This document shows, in pieces, positions 35,715-45,190 of a stretch of 64,000 bases of DNA; the first letter of the stretch is position 1, and every line of letters begins with the position of its first letter. The stretch comes from JARKPK01 sp964631235 (GTDB lineage Bacteria; Planctomycetota; Planctomycetia; Pirellulales; Thermoguttaceae). Made by a program: the position numbers and the translations under genes. The notes under the pieces are model-generated. The model saw nothing but the letters and a program-made list of their open reading frames with translations, ran no database searches and was not told the origin of the DNA. The stretch lies in contig CAZVZX010000022.1 in assembly GCA_964631235.1 (NCBI GenBank), forward strand, positions 16,703-80,702, read 5' to 3'.

Positions 35715-37484
35715 ATGACTGTCGAGTCGATCGAGCAAAGTTCCGACCGGCCCTCGCTGGCGGCCTTGTCGCCTTGGTGGGCGCGCGCTTTGCCGTGGGG
35801 GCTTCTGCTGCTGGTTGTCGGAATTCATGCGGCTCGGCTTTCGGCGTTGCCTCTGCGCGGCGAGGAGAGCCGTCGCGGGCGAATTGCCGTGGAAATGGCG
35901 GAATCGGGCGATTGGATTGTACCCCGGCAGCAAGGCGAACCCTTCCTCAGCCGCCCTCCGTTGCAGAATTGGGTCATCGCCGCGTTCGGTCGTTTCCGCG
36001 GGGAAGTGGATCTTTGGGCCGTGCGGCTTCCCAGCGTGTTGGCAGTCGCTTTAGCGGCGCTGTTGACTTATTGGTACGCGCGGCGATTCCTTTCGCCAAT
36101 CGGTGCGTTTTCCGCCGGACTGGTGCTGGCGACCTTCGGGCAAGTGCTCGAACTGGGGAGCCTCGGCGAGACGGAATCGCTGTTCATGCTCGTCGTTGCG
36201 GGATCGATCTTGCTATGGCATGGATTGCGTCAAACAGGATACTCGCCGTGGCTCTATTGGCCGTTGGCCTATGCCATGGTCAGCCTCGGCGGACTGGCCA
36301 AGGGGATTCAATCGCCCGTGTTCTTCGCGCTGGCAATTGGTGTGTTTCTGCTGGTTCAAGGTGCGTGGCGCGAGTTGTTTTCGCTGCCGCACATCATCGG
36401 CGGCGGTCTTGCCTTGGCACTTGTTTGGGGACCTTGGCAAGTGCTTTTTTGGCAGGCGGAGGGATGGCACGCAGTCCGGGCGATTTACGGCGGCGACGTG
36501 GCCATGCGGTTCGAACAGGCGGACCTGCTCGACTTTGTCACTCACTTGGCAGTCTTTCCGTTCGAAGTATTCTTCGGAAGCCTTTTGCCGTGGTCGTTGC
36601 TGTTGCTGGCATTTGCGAGTCGATCGTTTCGCAATTTCGATGAACATGCACGGCCCTACCTAGTGTTCTTGGCGGTTGCCGTGGCGGCCACTTTTCCCAC
36701 GTGTTGGCTGCCGCCCGGGGCACGGGGCAGGTACTTCATGCCGCTCTACCCGTGTCTTGCTGTTCTCGTCGGAGCGGTCGTTGATCGGGGGACAGCCGCT
36801 CTTGCTGACGCATCTCGCGGCTCGGATCGAAATGCCTTTGCTTGGAGAATCTTTCTCAAAGCGATTGCGGCGTTTGCCGTTGTGGCTTCTGCGGCCTTGC
36901 CCTTTACCGGACTTTTGATTCGTTTAAGCGTTAACCAGCTTCCGTCGCAAGAGATGGCCGTCGCGCCAACGGTGTTCTGGGTTGTTCTTTCCGCGGCCGC
37001 TATTGCGATTGCGGGCGGTGCCTATTGGGCAAGTCGCAGCGTTCGTCCCTGGTCGGCTGTAGTTGGGGCAACCTCGGTGGGGCTGCTCGCGGCCGTGGTT
37101 TGGAACGGGCCGATCGTCGAGTGGAAATTGGCGATCAGCGAGCGAGACACGGCGGAGGCAGTTGAGAAAGTGCGGCGCCTGTTGCCCACCGGTGCAGAAT
37201 TGGTGAGCATCGGGCCGACCGATCACCTTTTCGCGTTCTATTACCGCGAACCGATTCGCTTGGTGCGGTGGGACCGAATCGGGGGCGAAAAGTTCGGGTA
37301 TTTTTGCTATTCGACCCAGTTCAGTGAGTCTCCGCCGATGTCTGAATTACCCTTTTCCTTCGAGGTTTTGGCAGTCGTGTCGTGCGAGCGACAAGAGATG
37401 TCCGAACCGAAGAGGGTTGTGGTGGTCGCCAAACGACAGGGCGAGCCGAAACCAACCGCGGACAAGACAAATGCAAGCAAGTGA
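35715..37484 (+). CDS. ArnT/PMT-type glycosyltransferase (GT39/GT83 group)
   Basis: 589 residues, integral membrane. The first periplasmic loop has the family motif: RGEESRRGRIAVEMAESGDWIVPR carries the acidic residue after the first helix, and GEPFLSRPPLQNWVIA is the PPL-type motif of lipid A-modifying ArnT enzymes. About eleven hydrophobic helices follow, then a C-terminal periplasmic domain. It probably moves a sugar from an undecaprenyl-phosphate donor to lipid A or a protein. Start ATG with GAGGA seven bases upstream. No arn operon genes adjoin it. Confidence 0.88.
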   Translation: MTVESIEQSSDRPSLAALSPWWARALPWGLLLLVVGIHAARLSALPLRGEESRRGRIAVEMAESGDWIVPRQQGEPFLSRPPLQNWVIAAFGRFRGEVDLWAVRLPSVLAVALAALLTYWYARRFLSPIGAFSAGLVLATFGQVLELGSLGETESLFMLVVAGSILLWHGLRQTGYSPWLYWPLAYAMVSLGGLAKGIQSPVFFALAIGVFLLVQGAWRELFSLPHIIGGGLALALVWGPWQVLFWQAEGWHAVRAIYGGDVAMRFEQADLLDFVTHLAVFPFEVFFGSLLPWSLLLLAFASRSFRNFDEHARPYLVFLAVAVAATFPTCWLPPGARGRYFMPLYPCLAVLVGAVVDRGTAALADASRGSDRNAFAWRIFLKAIAAFAVVASAALPFTGLLIRLSVNQLPSQEMAVAPTVFWVVLSAAAIAIAGGAYWASRSVRPWSAVVGATSVGLLAAVVWNGPIVEWKLAISERDTAEAVEKVRRLLPTGAELVSIGPTDHLFAFYYREPIRLVRWDRIGGEKFGYFCYSTQFSESPPMSELPFSFEVLAVVSCERQEMSEPKRVVVVAKRQGEPKPTADKTNASK

Positions 37485-37702
37485 CTTTTATTCCGGCAAC
37501 GATACGAGGCCGGCCGAAGCGAGGCAACTTCCGCAGACAAGCAGACAAAAGGTCGTGACAGCGTTGTATCCGTGTTGTATCCGTTCGCCGAGGAACGATC
37601 ATCCAGCGGCGTTAGTGCCGGATGCAGCCGCCCTGGGGCGAGTGTGCGCCGGCCGAAGTGGCTGCGGGATAGTCGCGGTTTTCGAGAGGTAGGTTGCGTC
37701 CG

Positions 37703-38503
37703 ATGATTGCCTGGAACGAGATCGACTTCCGCCGTACGCCGCTAACGCTCTCGTTGGCCGCAGTGATCGCGGCCCTGGAAATCGTCAGCACGCTCGACCC
37801 CGGAAGGCGCGAGTTCTTCTTTCGCCACATGCAACTGAGCATAGGGGTAGAACTTTGGAACGGCGCCATTTGGCAACCGCTCACCACAACCCTCTTGCAC
37901 GCCGACCTGCTGCATGCCGCGTTCAACCTCTATTGGCTGATGGCCTTCGGGCATGTGCTCGAGCGCCGCTGGGGCAGCTTACGATTCGGGCTGCTTTTCC
38001 TCTGGTTGGCCTATCTTTGCAGCACCACTTCGTTTTTGGTCGGCAATATCGCATGGGAGCCCGGCGTTCCGGTTCATACGGGCATCGGGATGTCGGGCGT
38101 GGGCTACGGTTTGTTTGCATTGTTGTGGGTCGCGGGCCGCTGGCGGGCAGAGCTTCGGGCTTATTGCTCGCGCGATGTGGTGGTCCTTTTTTCCGGTTGG
38201 TTCGTACTGTGCATTATTCTGACAGTGTCGGGCGCGATGCCGATCGACAATTACAGCCACGGCGCCGGGTTGATTTACGGGGCGTTGATGGCCGCCGCCT
38301 TGTACGCTTCGAGATGGCGCCGCGCGTGGCAGGCCGTTGCCGCGACGGTCACTTTGGCGGTGCTGACGCTTGTAGTCGCCGCGCCGGGGCATCCGCTCTA
38401 CGATGCCGTTCGCCAGATTCAGCGGCTTCAGCGATTATTGAATCGGCAGGCCGCGGCGTTGAGATGGCAGCCGATGCACGACCGTTCTTCCTCCGCTGAT
38501 TGA
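37703..38503 (+). CDS. Rhomboid-family intramembrane serine protease
   Basis: 266 residues, about six or seven membrane helices. WQPLTTTLLHADLLHAAFNLYWLMAFG is the conserved helix-2 block. The catalytic Ser is in GIGMSGVGYG (residue 131) and the catalytic His in NYSHGAGLIYG (residue 186). It cleaves membrane proteins within the bilayer. AGAGGTAGG at 37685-37693 precedes the ATG at 37703; a TTG nine bases earlier is less likely. cutA starts 22 bases downstream, so the two are probably cotranscribed. Confidence 0.9.
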   Translation: MIAWNEIDFRRTPLTLSLAAVIAALEIVSTLDPGRREFFFRHMQLSIGVELWNGAIWQPLTTTLLHADLLHAAFNLYWLMAFGHVLERRWGSLRFGLLFLWLAYLCSTTSFLVGNIAWEPGVPVHTGIGMSGVGYGLFALLWVAGRWRAELRAYCSRDVVVLFSGWFVLCIILTVSGAMPIDNYSHGAGLIYGALMAAALYASRWRRAWQAVAATVTLAVLTLVVAAPGHPLYDAVRQIQRLQRLLNRQAAALRWQPMHDRSSSAD

Positions 38504-38525
38504 CCCGCTGCCCGAGGGAGCGAGC

Positions 38526-38867
38526 ATGATGGACATCTTGCTGGTGAAATCTACGACCGATCGACAAGAACACGCCGAGCAACTGGCCCGGCTGCTCGTG
38601 GCCGAGCGTTTGGCGGCCTGCGTGCAGATTGTCGGGCCGATTCAAAGCGTTTATCGCTGGCAGGGCGAGATAACTACCGCCGGCGAATGGCAGCTTTGGA
38701 TCAAAACGCGGCAGGCGTGCTGGGAGCAATTGCAGCAGACGATCATCGCGAACCATCACTACGAGACGCCCGAGATCATTGCGTTATCCGTGACGGACGG
38801 TGCTGATGGGTTCCTTGAGTGGATCAAAGCAGAGACCCGTTCGGCAGATTGCGACACGTCGCCATAG
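38526..38867 (+). CDS. cutA: Divalent-ion tolerance protein CutA
   Basis: 113 residues, the normal CutA length; a trimeric ferredoxin-like protein linked to copper and divalent cation tolerance. Landmarks: RLLVAERLAACVQIVGPIQS, then VYRWQGEITTAGEWQLWIKT, and the C-terminal YETPEIIALSVTDGADGFLEWI. GGGAG precedes the ATG; the next codon is also ATG. Follows the rhomboid gene by 22 bases. Confidence 0.95.
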   Translation: MMDILLVKSTTDRQEHAEQLARLLVAERLAACVQIVGPIQSVYRWQGEITTAGEWQLWIKTRQACWEQLQQTIIANHHYETPEIIALSVTDGADGFLEWIKAETRSADCDTSP

Positions 38868-38954
38868 AAGGCTCTGATCGTTCGCGCGGCATAAAACGGC
38901 TTCTTGTACGGTGAAGAAAACCGCTCGTTTTGATCTTCGAGCCGTGACGCAGCG

Positions 38955-39887
38955 TCAGGCCGCCGCTTTGCGGGCAATGAACTCGACGAGAAACTTCGCC
39001 AATCGATCGGAAGCCGAGATCGCATTCTCTTTTAGTTGATAGAGTTCGCCGACACTCTTCGGACGCGCGAAGATCGCCCCCAAGGCAGCCCCCCATTGCC
39101 GTGCTTTCGACTGTTGACGCACGATCGTATCGAGGTGCGGCGGCAGTTCTTCATCGGCGGTGTCGATCACCACGCGAATGGCAGCCACCGGCGTGCCGAG
39201 CCGCCGGCACGTTTCGACGACGGCCGCGGTTTCCATCTCGACCAGATCGGCCCCGGTCGCGGTGTGAAGCTGCCGTTTCTCTTGCACGGTTCGGACCACG
39301 CGATCTACGGTGAGCATTCGGCCGCTGAAGCATCGCGGCCAGCGGAGATCGTCCGCCGACTCGAGCGGCAACTCGTCGCCGTTCTCCTGAGCAACGCTGC
39401 CGGCCACCACAATGTCGTTGCGGCGGAGATCGGTTCGTAGGGCCCCGCCGAATCCGGCGGAGATCACCAGCTTGGGACGATGGGCTTCGATCACAGCGGC
39501 GGCCGCGTGCGCTGCCTTCTGCCTGCCGACTCCCGAAATGACCGCCGCTACGCGACGGCCCCGAATCGTTCCAAATCGCATGCAAAATCCATCGGCGCGA
39601 ACGACTGCCGCATTGCCGGCGCAGAGATCTTCGAAACCGCCGCTTTCGTTTCCCAACGCGAAAATGCAGGCCGCCTGTAGAGCTTGCCCAACTGACGAAT
39701 CTTGAGGCTCGGCGGTCGATGGATTCCCGCGATCGGCCGAGGTTCCGTTCGTCGCCGATCGCGTCGTCGCATTCGAGCCGCAGCCGGTTTGATCGTCCGA
39801 CGACGGGCGTATCGCATCGGCGACCACTTCGGCCAGTTTCTCGCGGGCCGCACGGTGCAGCCATGCTTGCAGCAGGAACCGGAACAT
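38955..39887 (-). CDS. Nucleoside phosphorylase / MTA-SAH nucleosidase-like protein
   Basis: 310 residues from ATG 39887. After an N-terminal amphipathic helix (FRFLLQAWLHRAAREKLAEV) and a polar Asn/Ser/Thr linker, residues 75-290 form the phosphorylase fold: VAAVISGVGRQKAAHAAAAVI, PKLVISAGFGGALRTDLRRNDIVVAG and ATGADLVEMETAAVVETCR with the nucleoside-binding Glu-Met-Glu. RVVIDTADEELPP follows. Substrate could be methylthioadenosine or S-adenosylhomocysteine, or the adenosyl hopane of HpnG-type enzymes. The frame is open upstream to 40064 through a dispersed repeat copy, so an N-terminal extension cannot be excluded. Confidence 0.82.
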   Translation of the reverse strand: MFRFLLQAWLHRAAREKLAEVVADAIRPSSDDQTGCGSNATTRSATNGTSADRGNPSTAEPQDSSVGQALQAACIFALGNESGGFEDLCAGNAAVVRADGFCMRFGTIRGRRVAAVISGVGRQKAAHAAAAVIEAHRPKLVISAGFGGALRTDLRRNDIVVAGSVAQENGDELPLESADDLRWPRCFSGRMLTVDRVVRTVQEKRQLHTATGADLVEMETAAVVETCRRLGTPVAAIRVVIDTADEELPPHLDTIVRQQSKARQWGAALGAIFARPKSVGELYQLKENAISASDRLAKFLVEFIARKAAA

Positions 39888-39906
39888 GGTGCAACGTCGC
39901 CCAAAT

Positions 39907-40007
39907 GGTCTCACACAGTTGCAGAATGGGGCCGCTGGAACAACGCAGCGGCCGATTGCGAGCGGTTCCCGCTTGAACCGCTTTCCGTTCTTGCGGTTTT
40001 GTTTACA
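39907..40007 (-). repeat. Dispersed intergenic repeat, copy 4
   Basis: On the minus strand: TGTAAACAAAACCGCAAGAA, then GGAAAGCGGTTCAAGCGGG and GCAATCGGCCGCTG. Two clear stems: GCGGTTC/GAACCGC at 39963-39982, and GGCCGCTG/CAGCGGCC at 39929-39952. The family frame (NGKRFKR...LAIGR) is open and in phase with the nucleoside phosphorylase gene just downstream. Confidence 0.8.
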
Positions 40008-40161
40008 GAGAGCGGGCGAACGCGGGCCGAACAACGATTGATGATACCGCCCCCGCTCATTCAAACTGGCGTGAAAGCGAGAGCGGCATTAGAGGCAGCG
40101 ATCAGCGACGGCCCCGCCTGCCCGACAGTGCAACACGCAGATGACAAACTCAGAAGAAAAA

Positions 40162-40232
40162 CTGGGGAACTAGGATTTGAACCTAGACTAACTGATCCAG
40201 AGTCAGTCGTGCTGCCGTTACACTATTCCCCA
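40162..40232 (-). tRNA. tRNA-Gln (anticodon CTG)
   Basis: 71 nt. Acceptor TGGGGAA pairs with TTCCCCA; D arm GTGT/GCAC; anticodon arm ACTGA-CTCTGGA-TCAGT with CTG at the anticodon; T arm CTAGG-TTCAAAT-CCTAG. Discriminator G, no encoded CCA. Confidence 0.95.
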
Positions 40233-40583
40233 ACACTCGACTCGAACACTAAACGCAAAAGCCCTGATTTCAGACACTTGCGTCGCCGAACGCAGCCGGC
40301 TTTTCGTTAAGGTTAGACTTCTTGGCCCGAGGCGTCAAGGCGGACCGTCGGGCATTCCGCCGCTCACGGGTGATCCGACCGAGAGCAATCCTGAAGTCGT
40401 TCTCAGCGACCGCGCGACGGGACGCATGCTGGAGCCGATCAGCCGGTCAACGCTCAAGTTGCCATCGTCACTGATGCCGCTGCCCCGCGCCGATCAACAA
40501 TTACCCAGTGGCGATGCGGCGTGCATGGGATCGAAAACGAACGGCGGAAGAATCGCAAACGGTTCGTGCAACAATCACCGATC
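40233..40583. other. Intergenic region, nothing recognised
   Basis: 351 bases between tRNA-Gln and the end of the cellulase-like gene. Short plus-strand frames here have no recognisable content. Confidence 0.45.
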
Positions 40584-43061
40584 CTACTCGATCCACATCG
40601 GGGCTGCGACGTAGATTTGCCCCCGGTTCGCCTTCCTGGTGCCGTCGATTAAAACAAGAGTGTCGAGGCGAATGGGGTAGTGGATTGTTCCATCGTTGCG
40701 GCCGCCCCAATGGCCGACTTGATCGTCATCAAGCCGCAGCGCCACCTGGCGCCAGCCGCGCCACGCGACCGCCTCGCCGTGCGGCTGGAAACACTGCCCG
40801 GTCGAATCGAGGACGCGCATCCGAATGCGGTTGCCCGACTCGTCGCCATAAACCCACAGCAGCAGGCCCTTCGGCCGACCCGGCAGCGGATCGTGCCGCC
40901 CCTTGGGTTTCAGTTGTAGGAACTTCCAGCCTTCGCCGAACTGGTAATCGATTCGCAGCGATCGAATGCCCGGAGCCACGGGCCCATCCTTGGGGTCTTC
41001 AAGAGCCGCTGTGCCGCGACCTTCCACTTGGCGATCGCCGTCGAATTGAACGTCGTACGCGGCGGCCAGGGTTTCGGCCGTGTGGCGACCGAAGTCGTCG
41101 GCGCGGCGATAGAGCGTCGGCACCGACTCGGCCAACACGGTCTTCCCGCTCACCAATCGCCAGCCGACCCGGGCTTCCGATTCGATGGGCGACGTGAACA
41201 ACCCGACGATCATCGCGCCCGACTTGCCCGACTCCAATCGCAGGGCGGTGCTCGACTCGGCCATCTTCGTTGTGTTGCCCACTTCCCAATGGATACTGCC
41301 TTCCAGGCCATCTGCCGCCGGGTAGTTGATTCGCAACAGGAAGCGATCGGCCAACAGGGCGGCCGCAGCGATTTCGACCGGATTGGTGATTTCCACGCCG
41401 ACGCGTTGCCGCAATGTCGGCATGCCGTCGATCTTCAGTTCGCAGATCATATCTCGCTTGACGGGATCAGCCGACGACGCAAATGCCAACGAGACACTTC
41501 CGTCTTTGTCGATCGTTGCGGGCCGTGGTTGGTCCGAATGGGAAACCCGAATCGGTCGATCGAGTGGATTTCGCAGGCTCAGTGCGACGCGGATTGGCTC
41601 GCCTGCCCGAGCCGCAATCGTCGCTGGGGCCGTTTGCCATGCAGCGGCAACCCGAAGCGCATCGCAGCCCTCTGCCGGCACAACGTATTGCACATCGCCG
41701 CTAAGCGACAAACGCAAGCCGGCCGCGTCGGCCTCTTGCTGAACAACCTTTTCGCCCGTCAGGTTCACCACTTGAAACCTGCCTCGTCCGGTCGGCAGCA
41801 CCACTTCGCGCGGGTCACCGGGGCGCGTTGTCCAGCACGCTAACACTTGTCGATCGCCTGCGGCGAACAGCAGGCACCAATCGTCGGGATCGCCTACGTC
41901 GAGTCGTTTGTTGAATTGCAGGCCTTTCAAACAACGAGTCAGCGTTTGTGCCGCGCGGTAGGCCGGCTTGGGCTCGAACACTGGCTGCTGGTCGCGACGA
42001 TAGTCGTGACCAACGGTTCCAAAATGATGCTCCGGCTCTTTGGGATCCTTGCCATCGTCGCGCCAATCGTACCAGATGGACAACGGCACCGACTGACTGA
42101 GATTGACCAGCCATTGACGGGCGAGGTACCGGGCTTGACGATCCGCATCGAAACGCTGCCAAACGGCCGAGTAGCCCCATTCGCCGGAAATGATCGGAAT
42201 ATGTTTTCCTGCCGGGGCATGGCGTTCGATCGCGCGGCGAAGATTCGCATACTCGGGCACAACCGTTTCGGGGGCGGTTTGACGATAAGGATGAACCGTC
42301 ACCGCGTCCCAATATTCAAGCAGGCCCGCTTCGAAGCAGGCTTCGAGAAACGGCATGTCGATTCGTGATGTGGCCGGGCCGACGTAAAGCTCGTCAGGGG
42401 CAGTCGCGCGAATCGCTTTTCCGACTTCGATGGCCAACTTGATGTAGTCGGGCGGGTTCGGTCGCGGCTTCCAAAACGAGATGTTCGGCTCGTTGTACAT
42501 TTCCCACAGCACGCCGCGCCCCTTGAACTTGGCCACGGCGGCCGCCGCCCAACGCGCGAACGCCGCGCGGCCCTCGTCGGTGTAGGGCGATAACCCCTCG
42601 TCGTAAAAGCGATTGTGATAATCGAGGATCAACATCGCCCGGATGCCGTGTTTGTCGAGGCTATCGAGCAGACGCTCGAACGGGCGGAAGTCGTACTCGC
42701 CCTTGACCCGCTCGGTGCCGCTCCACGACAAATCCATTCGAACCCAGGTGAAGCCGCCGGCTGCAAGCATCTCCATTTCGCCGGGCCGTGCATCGGTGAA
42801 GTGGATGTTGACCCCCAGGCCCTCGGGCACCGTCGGATTCAGCGGCAGCAGGCCGCGCAGGCTGGTCGGTTCCGCTTCTGCAGCGATGGCGCCCGCGATA
42901 GCGAAGCCGAACAAGATCGCCGCCGCGAAGATCCCGCAGGTTCGCGGCCGGAATACGCACCGACAGGCATTTCGCCTATTTTTGGAACCGTTTGATCGCA
43001 GGCAGCGCCCTGCTTCACGAGCGAAGCGGCAGTGACTTGACGTGCGGCGACTTGCGTCCAT
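40584..43061 (-). CDS. Secreted cellulase-like glycosidase (GH5/GH39-type TIM barrel) with C-terminal beta domains
   Basis: About 825 residues. An Arg-rich n-region and hydrophobic segment (GIFAAAILFGFAIAGAIA) form the signal peptide. Residues 70-390 are a TIM barrel: GGFTWVRMDLSWSGTERVKG, RAMLILDYHNRFYDEG, acid/base Glu in VLWEMYNEPNISFW, DAVTVHPYR, nucleophile Glu in IIPIISGEWGYSA, and LSIWYDWRDDG. The remaining 430 residues are beta-rich domains, the last one possibly carbohydrate-binding (FLQLKPKGRHDPLPGRPKG). Substrate unknown. Start uncertain: ATG 43061 is chosen, with 43100, 43130 and 43166 also in frame and no ribosome-binding site to decide. Confidence 0.85.
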   Translation of the reverse strand: MDASRRTSSHCRFAREAGRCLRSNGSKNRRNACRCVFRPRTCGIFAAAILFGFAIAGAIAAEAEPTSLRGLLPLNPTVPEGLGVNIHFTDARPGEMEMLAAGGFTWVRMDLSWSGTERVKGEYDFRPFERLLDSLDKHGIRAMLILDYHNRFYDEGLSPYTDEGRAAFARWAAAAVAKFKGRGVLWEMYNEPNISFWKPRPNPPDYIKLAIEVGKAIRATAPDELYVGPATSRIDMPFLEACFEAGLLEYWDAVTVHPYRQTAPETVVPEYANLRRAIERHAPAGKHIPIISGEWGYSAVWQRFDADRQARYLARQWLVNLSQSVPLSIWYDWRDDGKDPKEPEHHFGTVGHDYRRDQQPVFEPKPAYRAAQTLTRCLKGLQFNKRLDVGDPDDWCLLFAAGDRQVLACWTTRPGDPREVVLPTGRGRFQVVNLTGEKVVQQEADAAGLRLSLSGDVQYVVPAEGCDALRVAAAWQTAPATIAARAGEPIRVALSLRNPLDRPIRVSHSDQPRPATIDKDGSVSLAFASSADPVKRDMICELKIDGMPTLRQRVGVEITNPVEIAAAALLADRFLLRINYPAADGLEGSIHWEVGNTTKMAESSTALRLESGKSGAMIVGLFTSPIESEARVGWRLVSGKTVLAESVPTLYRRADDFGRHTAETLAAAYDVQFDGDRQVEGRGTAALEDPKDGPVAPGIRSLRIDYQFGEGWKFLQLKPKGRHDPLPGRPKGLLLWVYGDESGNRIRMRVLDSTGQCFQPHGEAVAWRGWRQVALRLDDDQVGHWGGRNDGTIHYPIRLDTLVLIDGTRKANRGQIYVAAPMWIE

Positions 43062-43754
43062 CGTTGTTGCGAAAGTCTGTTGGAACTGGGGCGTTGTCAT
43101 TCTGTTGATTCCCAAAATGCCGACTGCCATGGTGTGCAGCGTCGTTCTGATCTGCGGCGATGGCAATTGAGTTGCGAGGTCGGTGAACGATCGATTAAGG
43201 GGGCGAAGGGGCGGAGCGGTCCTGCTCCCCTCAGGCGAGCGTTGCGGGCCGGCCTCGCCGTAAGGTGTGCCTCGGCGGCCTGTGTGCAGGAACGATTAGA
43301 CACAACCCGCACTATCTCGGGCAAGTACCTGCCCGTGAGAACGGGGCGAAACGTTGGGCACTGCATTGCGGTCGTGCGTCCGAATCGCTTGACAGGCCGA
43401 TGTTTTCGGGGTGCAATAGAGGGTGAGGGCGGTAGGGAGTACGACCTGATCGATCGGCATGGCCTGCGCCAGAGGCGTTGTGGTCGTTCGCGCTGTTGCA
43501 GCAAGCTTTTCGGTGCGCGAGGCGCCGCCCAAATTCTCGGAGAGCCGTCGCCCAATCACGCGTGCGGACGGCATGTTCGGGGGGAAAAACACCGGGCACC
43601 CGGCAAGCAGTTGCACCGTGGCAGCAATCGTCGGCGCGACGGGGCCTTCCGCGAACAAACCTCCGGTTTCGCGTTGTTTGGCGTCTGAAGGGACCGGAGA
43701 GCGCTGCGGCTTTGGCCGAGCCGTCGGGTCGGATGGCAGGGAGAACGTCGAATC
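43062..43754. other. Divergent intergenic region, no supported gene
   Basis: 693 bases between the cellulase-like gene and the pseudopilin gene. Antisense frames run through it and into the pseudopilin gene but show only Arg/Pro-rich low-information sequence. No repeat or RNA recognised. Confidence 0.45.
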
Positions 43755-45176
43755 ATGGTTTCGGCTGCAACGTTGATTGATTGGGCTTTCGGAACGGCGT
43801 CCGAATACTGCGGCGAACCGAGATCGTTCGGGCAGCGCAGACGCTTTTTGCCGCCGTCGCAGCGCAACGCGAGCAGGCGTCGGACCGGGTTCACGTTGAT
43901 TGAACTTCTGGTGGCCACCACGCTTACTCTCATTTTGATGGCGGCGGTCGTCTCGCTTTTCGGCAATTTGGCCAATAGCATTGCCGAATCGCGATCGACG
44001 CTGGAAATGACGGATCGGCTGCGAACCGTTTCGACGATGCTGCAAAGCGATTTGGCCGGCGCTACGGCCACGATGCTGCCGCCGCAGCGCCCGGATGCGG
44101 CGCGCGGATACTTCGAAATCATCGAGGGGCCGATCGGAACCGGCCCGAGCATGATCGCGCCCACGGCATTCGCGAGAAAGACCGATGCCGACGGCAATCT
44201 GGTGGTTGACACGACGGTCGGCGATTTCGACGACATTTTGATGTTTACGACGCGCAGCGCGGATCGCCCGTTTGTCGGACGCTACGCCGGGTCGGCTGAC
44301 GGCATGATTCGGTCCGACTTGGCCGAGGTGGCGTGGTTCGTTCGCGGCAACACCTTGTATCGTCGCGTTCTGCTGATTGCCCCGGGCGCCAATGTGCCGC
44401 CGGGCGGAGCGCAGGGGTTCTACGCGGGCAATGATATTTCCGTGCGGCTGGTGGGCGGCAGGCTGTTGGCGAATTCGCTGACCGATTTGACAAAGCGAGA
44501 GTTCCGCTTCGCCCATGATTATCGCGCGTGGCCGTATGATGCCCGCGGATGGGGGCGATTGGGGTTGCCCACGCTCCGCGAGTGTTCAGCGAGCAATTGG
44601 ATCGCCGGCGGTACTATTCCCACGTACAAGGCCCCCAGCGAAGTTGACCTTTGGAACAGTCCGTACCCTTGGGCGACTACTCCGTGGGAACGCGAAACCG
44701 GCTGCCTCGATGCCTATCGCAACGGCCCGCGCGTGGCGGACGATATCGTTTTGACTAACGTGATCCGCTTCGATGTGAAGGTCTGGGATCCTGGGGCGAA
44801 CGATTATGTCGATTTGGGCTACAATACCAATGTCACCATTCCGCCGCCGGGCAGCGGATTGCCGCAGCCGCAGTTCTTCCACTGGGGCGATCCCCGGTCG
44901 GGTTTGCAGGCGAGCGCTAATACGGCCCGAGTGTACGACACGTGGTCAACGCATTACGGGGTCGAAGGTCGAGGCCCTGGCGATACCTCGGCCGGAGTAT
45001 CAGTCAACGGGTTTGATGACGACAACAACGGGCTGGTGGACGATCCGACTGAGGCTACTGCCCCACCGCCCTACCCTGCCCCGTTGCGGGGAATCCAGGT
45101 CAAGATCCGCACGTTCGAGCCCGACAGCCGGCAGATCCGCGAACTGACCATCGTGCAAGACTTCTTGCCGAAGTAA
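43755..45176 (+). CDS. Pseudopilin-like protein with type IV prepilin signal
   Basis: 473 residues. The prepilin peptidase site is RRRTG|FTLIELLVATTLTL, with the Gly at residue 45 and Glu at position 5 of the mature protein, followed by a 25-residue hydrophobic helix. The leader of 45 residues is unusually long. The mature part (FGNLANSIAESRSTLEMTDRLRTVSTMLQSDLAGA) resembles PulJ-like minor pseudopilins. The body is a large beta-rich domain with a Ca-binding-like VNGFDDDNNGLVDDP near residue 420. No other pilus or secretion gene adjoins it; planctomycetes often encode isolated ones. nfo starts 14 bases downstream, so they may share a transcript. Confidence 0.85.
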   Translation: MVSAATLIDWAFGTASEYCGEPRSFGQRRRFLPPSQRNASRRRTGFTLIELLVATTLTLILMAAVVSLFGNLANSIAESRSTLEMTDRLRTVSTMLQSDLAGATATMLPPQRPDAARGYFEIIEGPIGTGPSMIAPTAFARKTDADGNLVVDTTVGDFDDILMFTTRSADRPFVGRYAGSADGMIRSDLAEVAWFVRGNTLYRRVLLIAPGANVPPGGAQGFYAGNDISVRLVGGRLLANSLTDLTKREFRFAHDYRAWPYDARGWGRLGLPTLRECSASNWIAGGTIPTYKAPSEVDLWNSPYPWATTPWERETGCLDAYRNGPRVADDIVLTNVIRFDVKVWDPGANDYVDLGYNTNVTIPPPGSGLPQPQFFHWGDPRSGLQASANTARVYDTWSTHYGVEGRGPGDTSAGVSVNGFDDDNNGLVDDPTEATAPPPYPAPLRGIQVKIRTFEPDSRQIRELTIVQDFLPK

Positions 45177-45190
45177 GCGAGAACGGCGCG

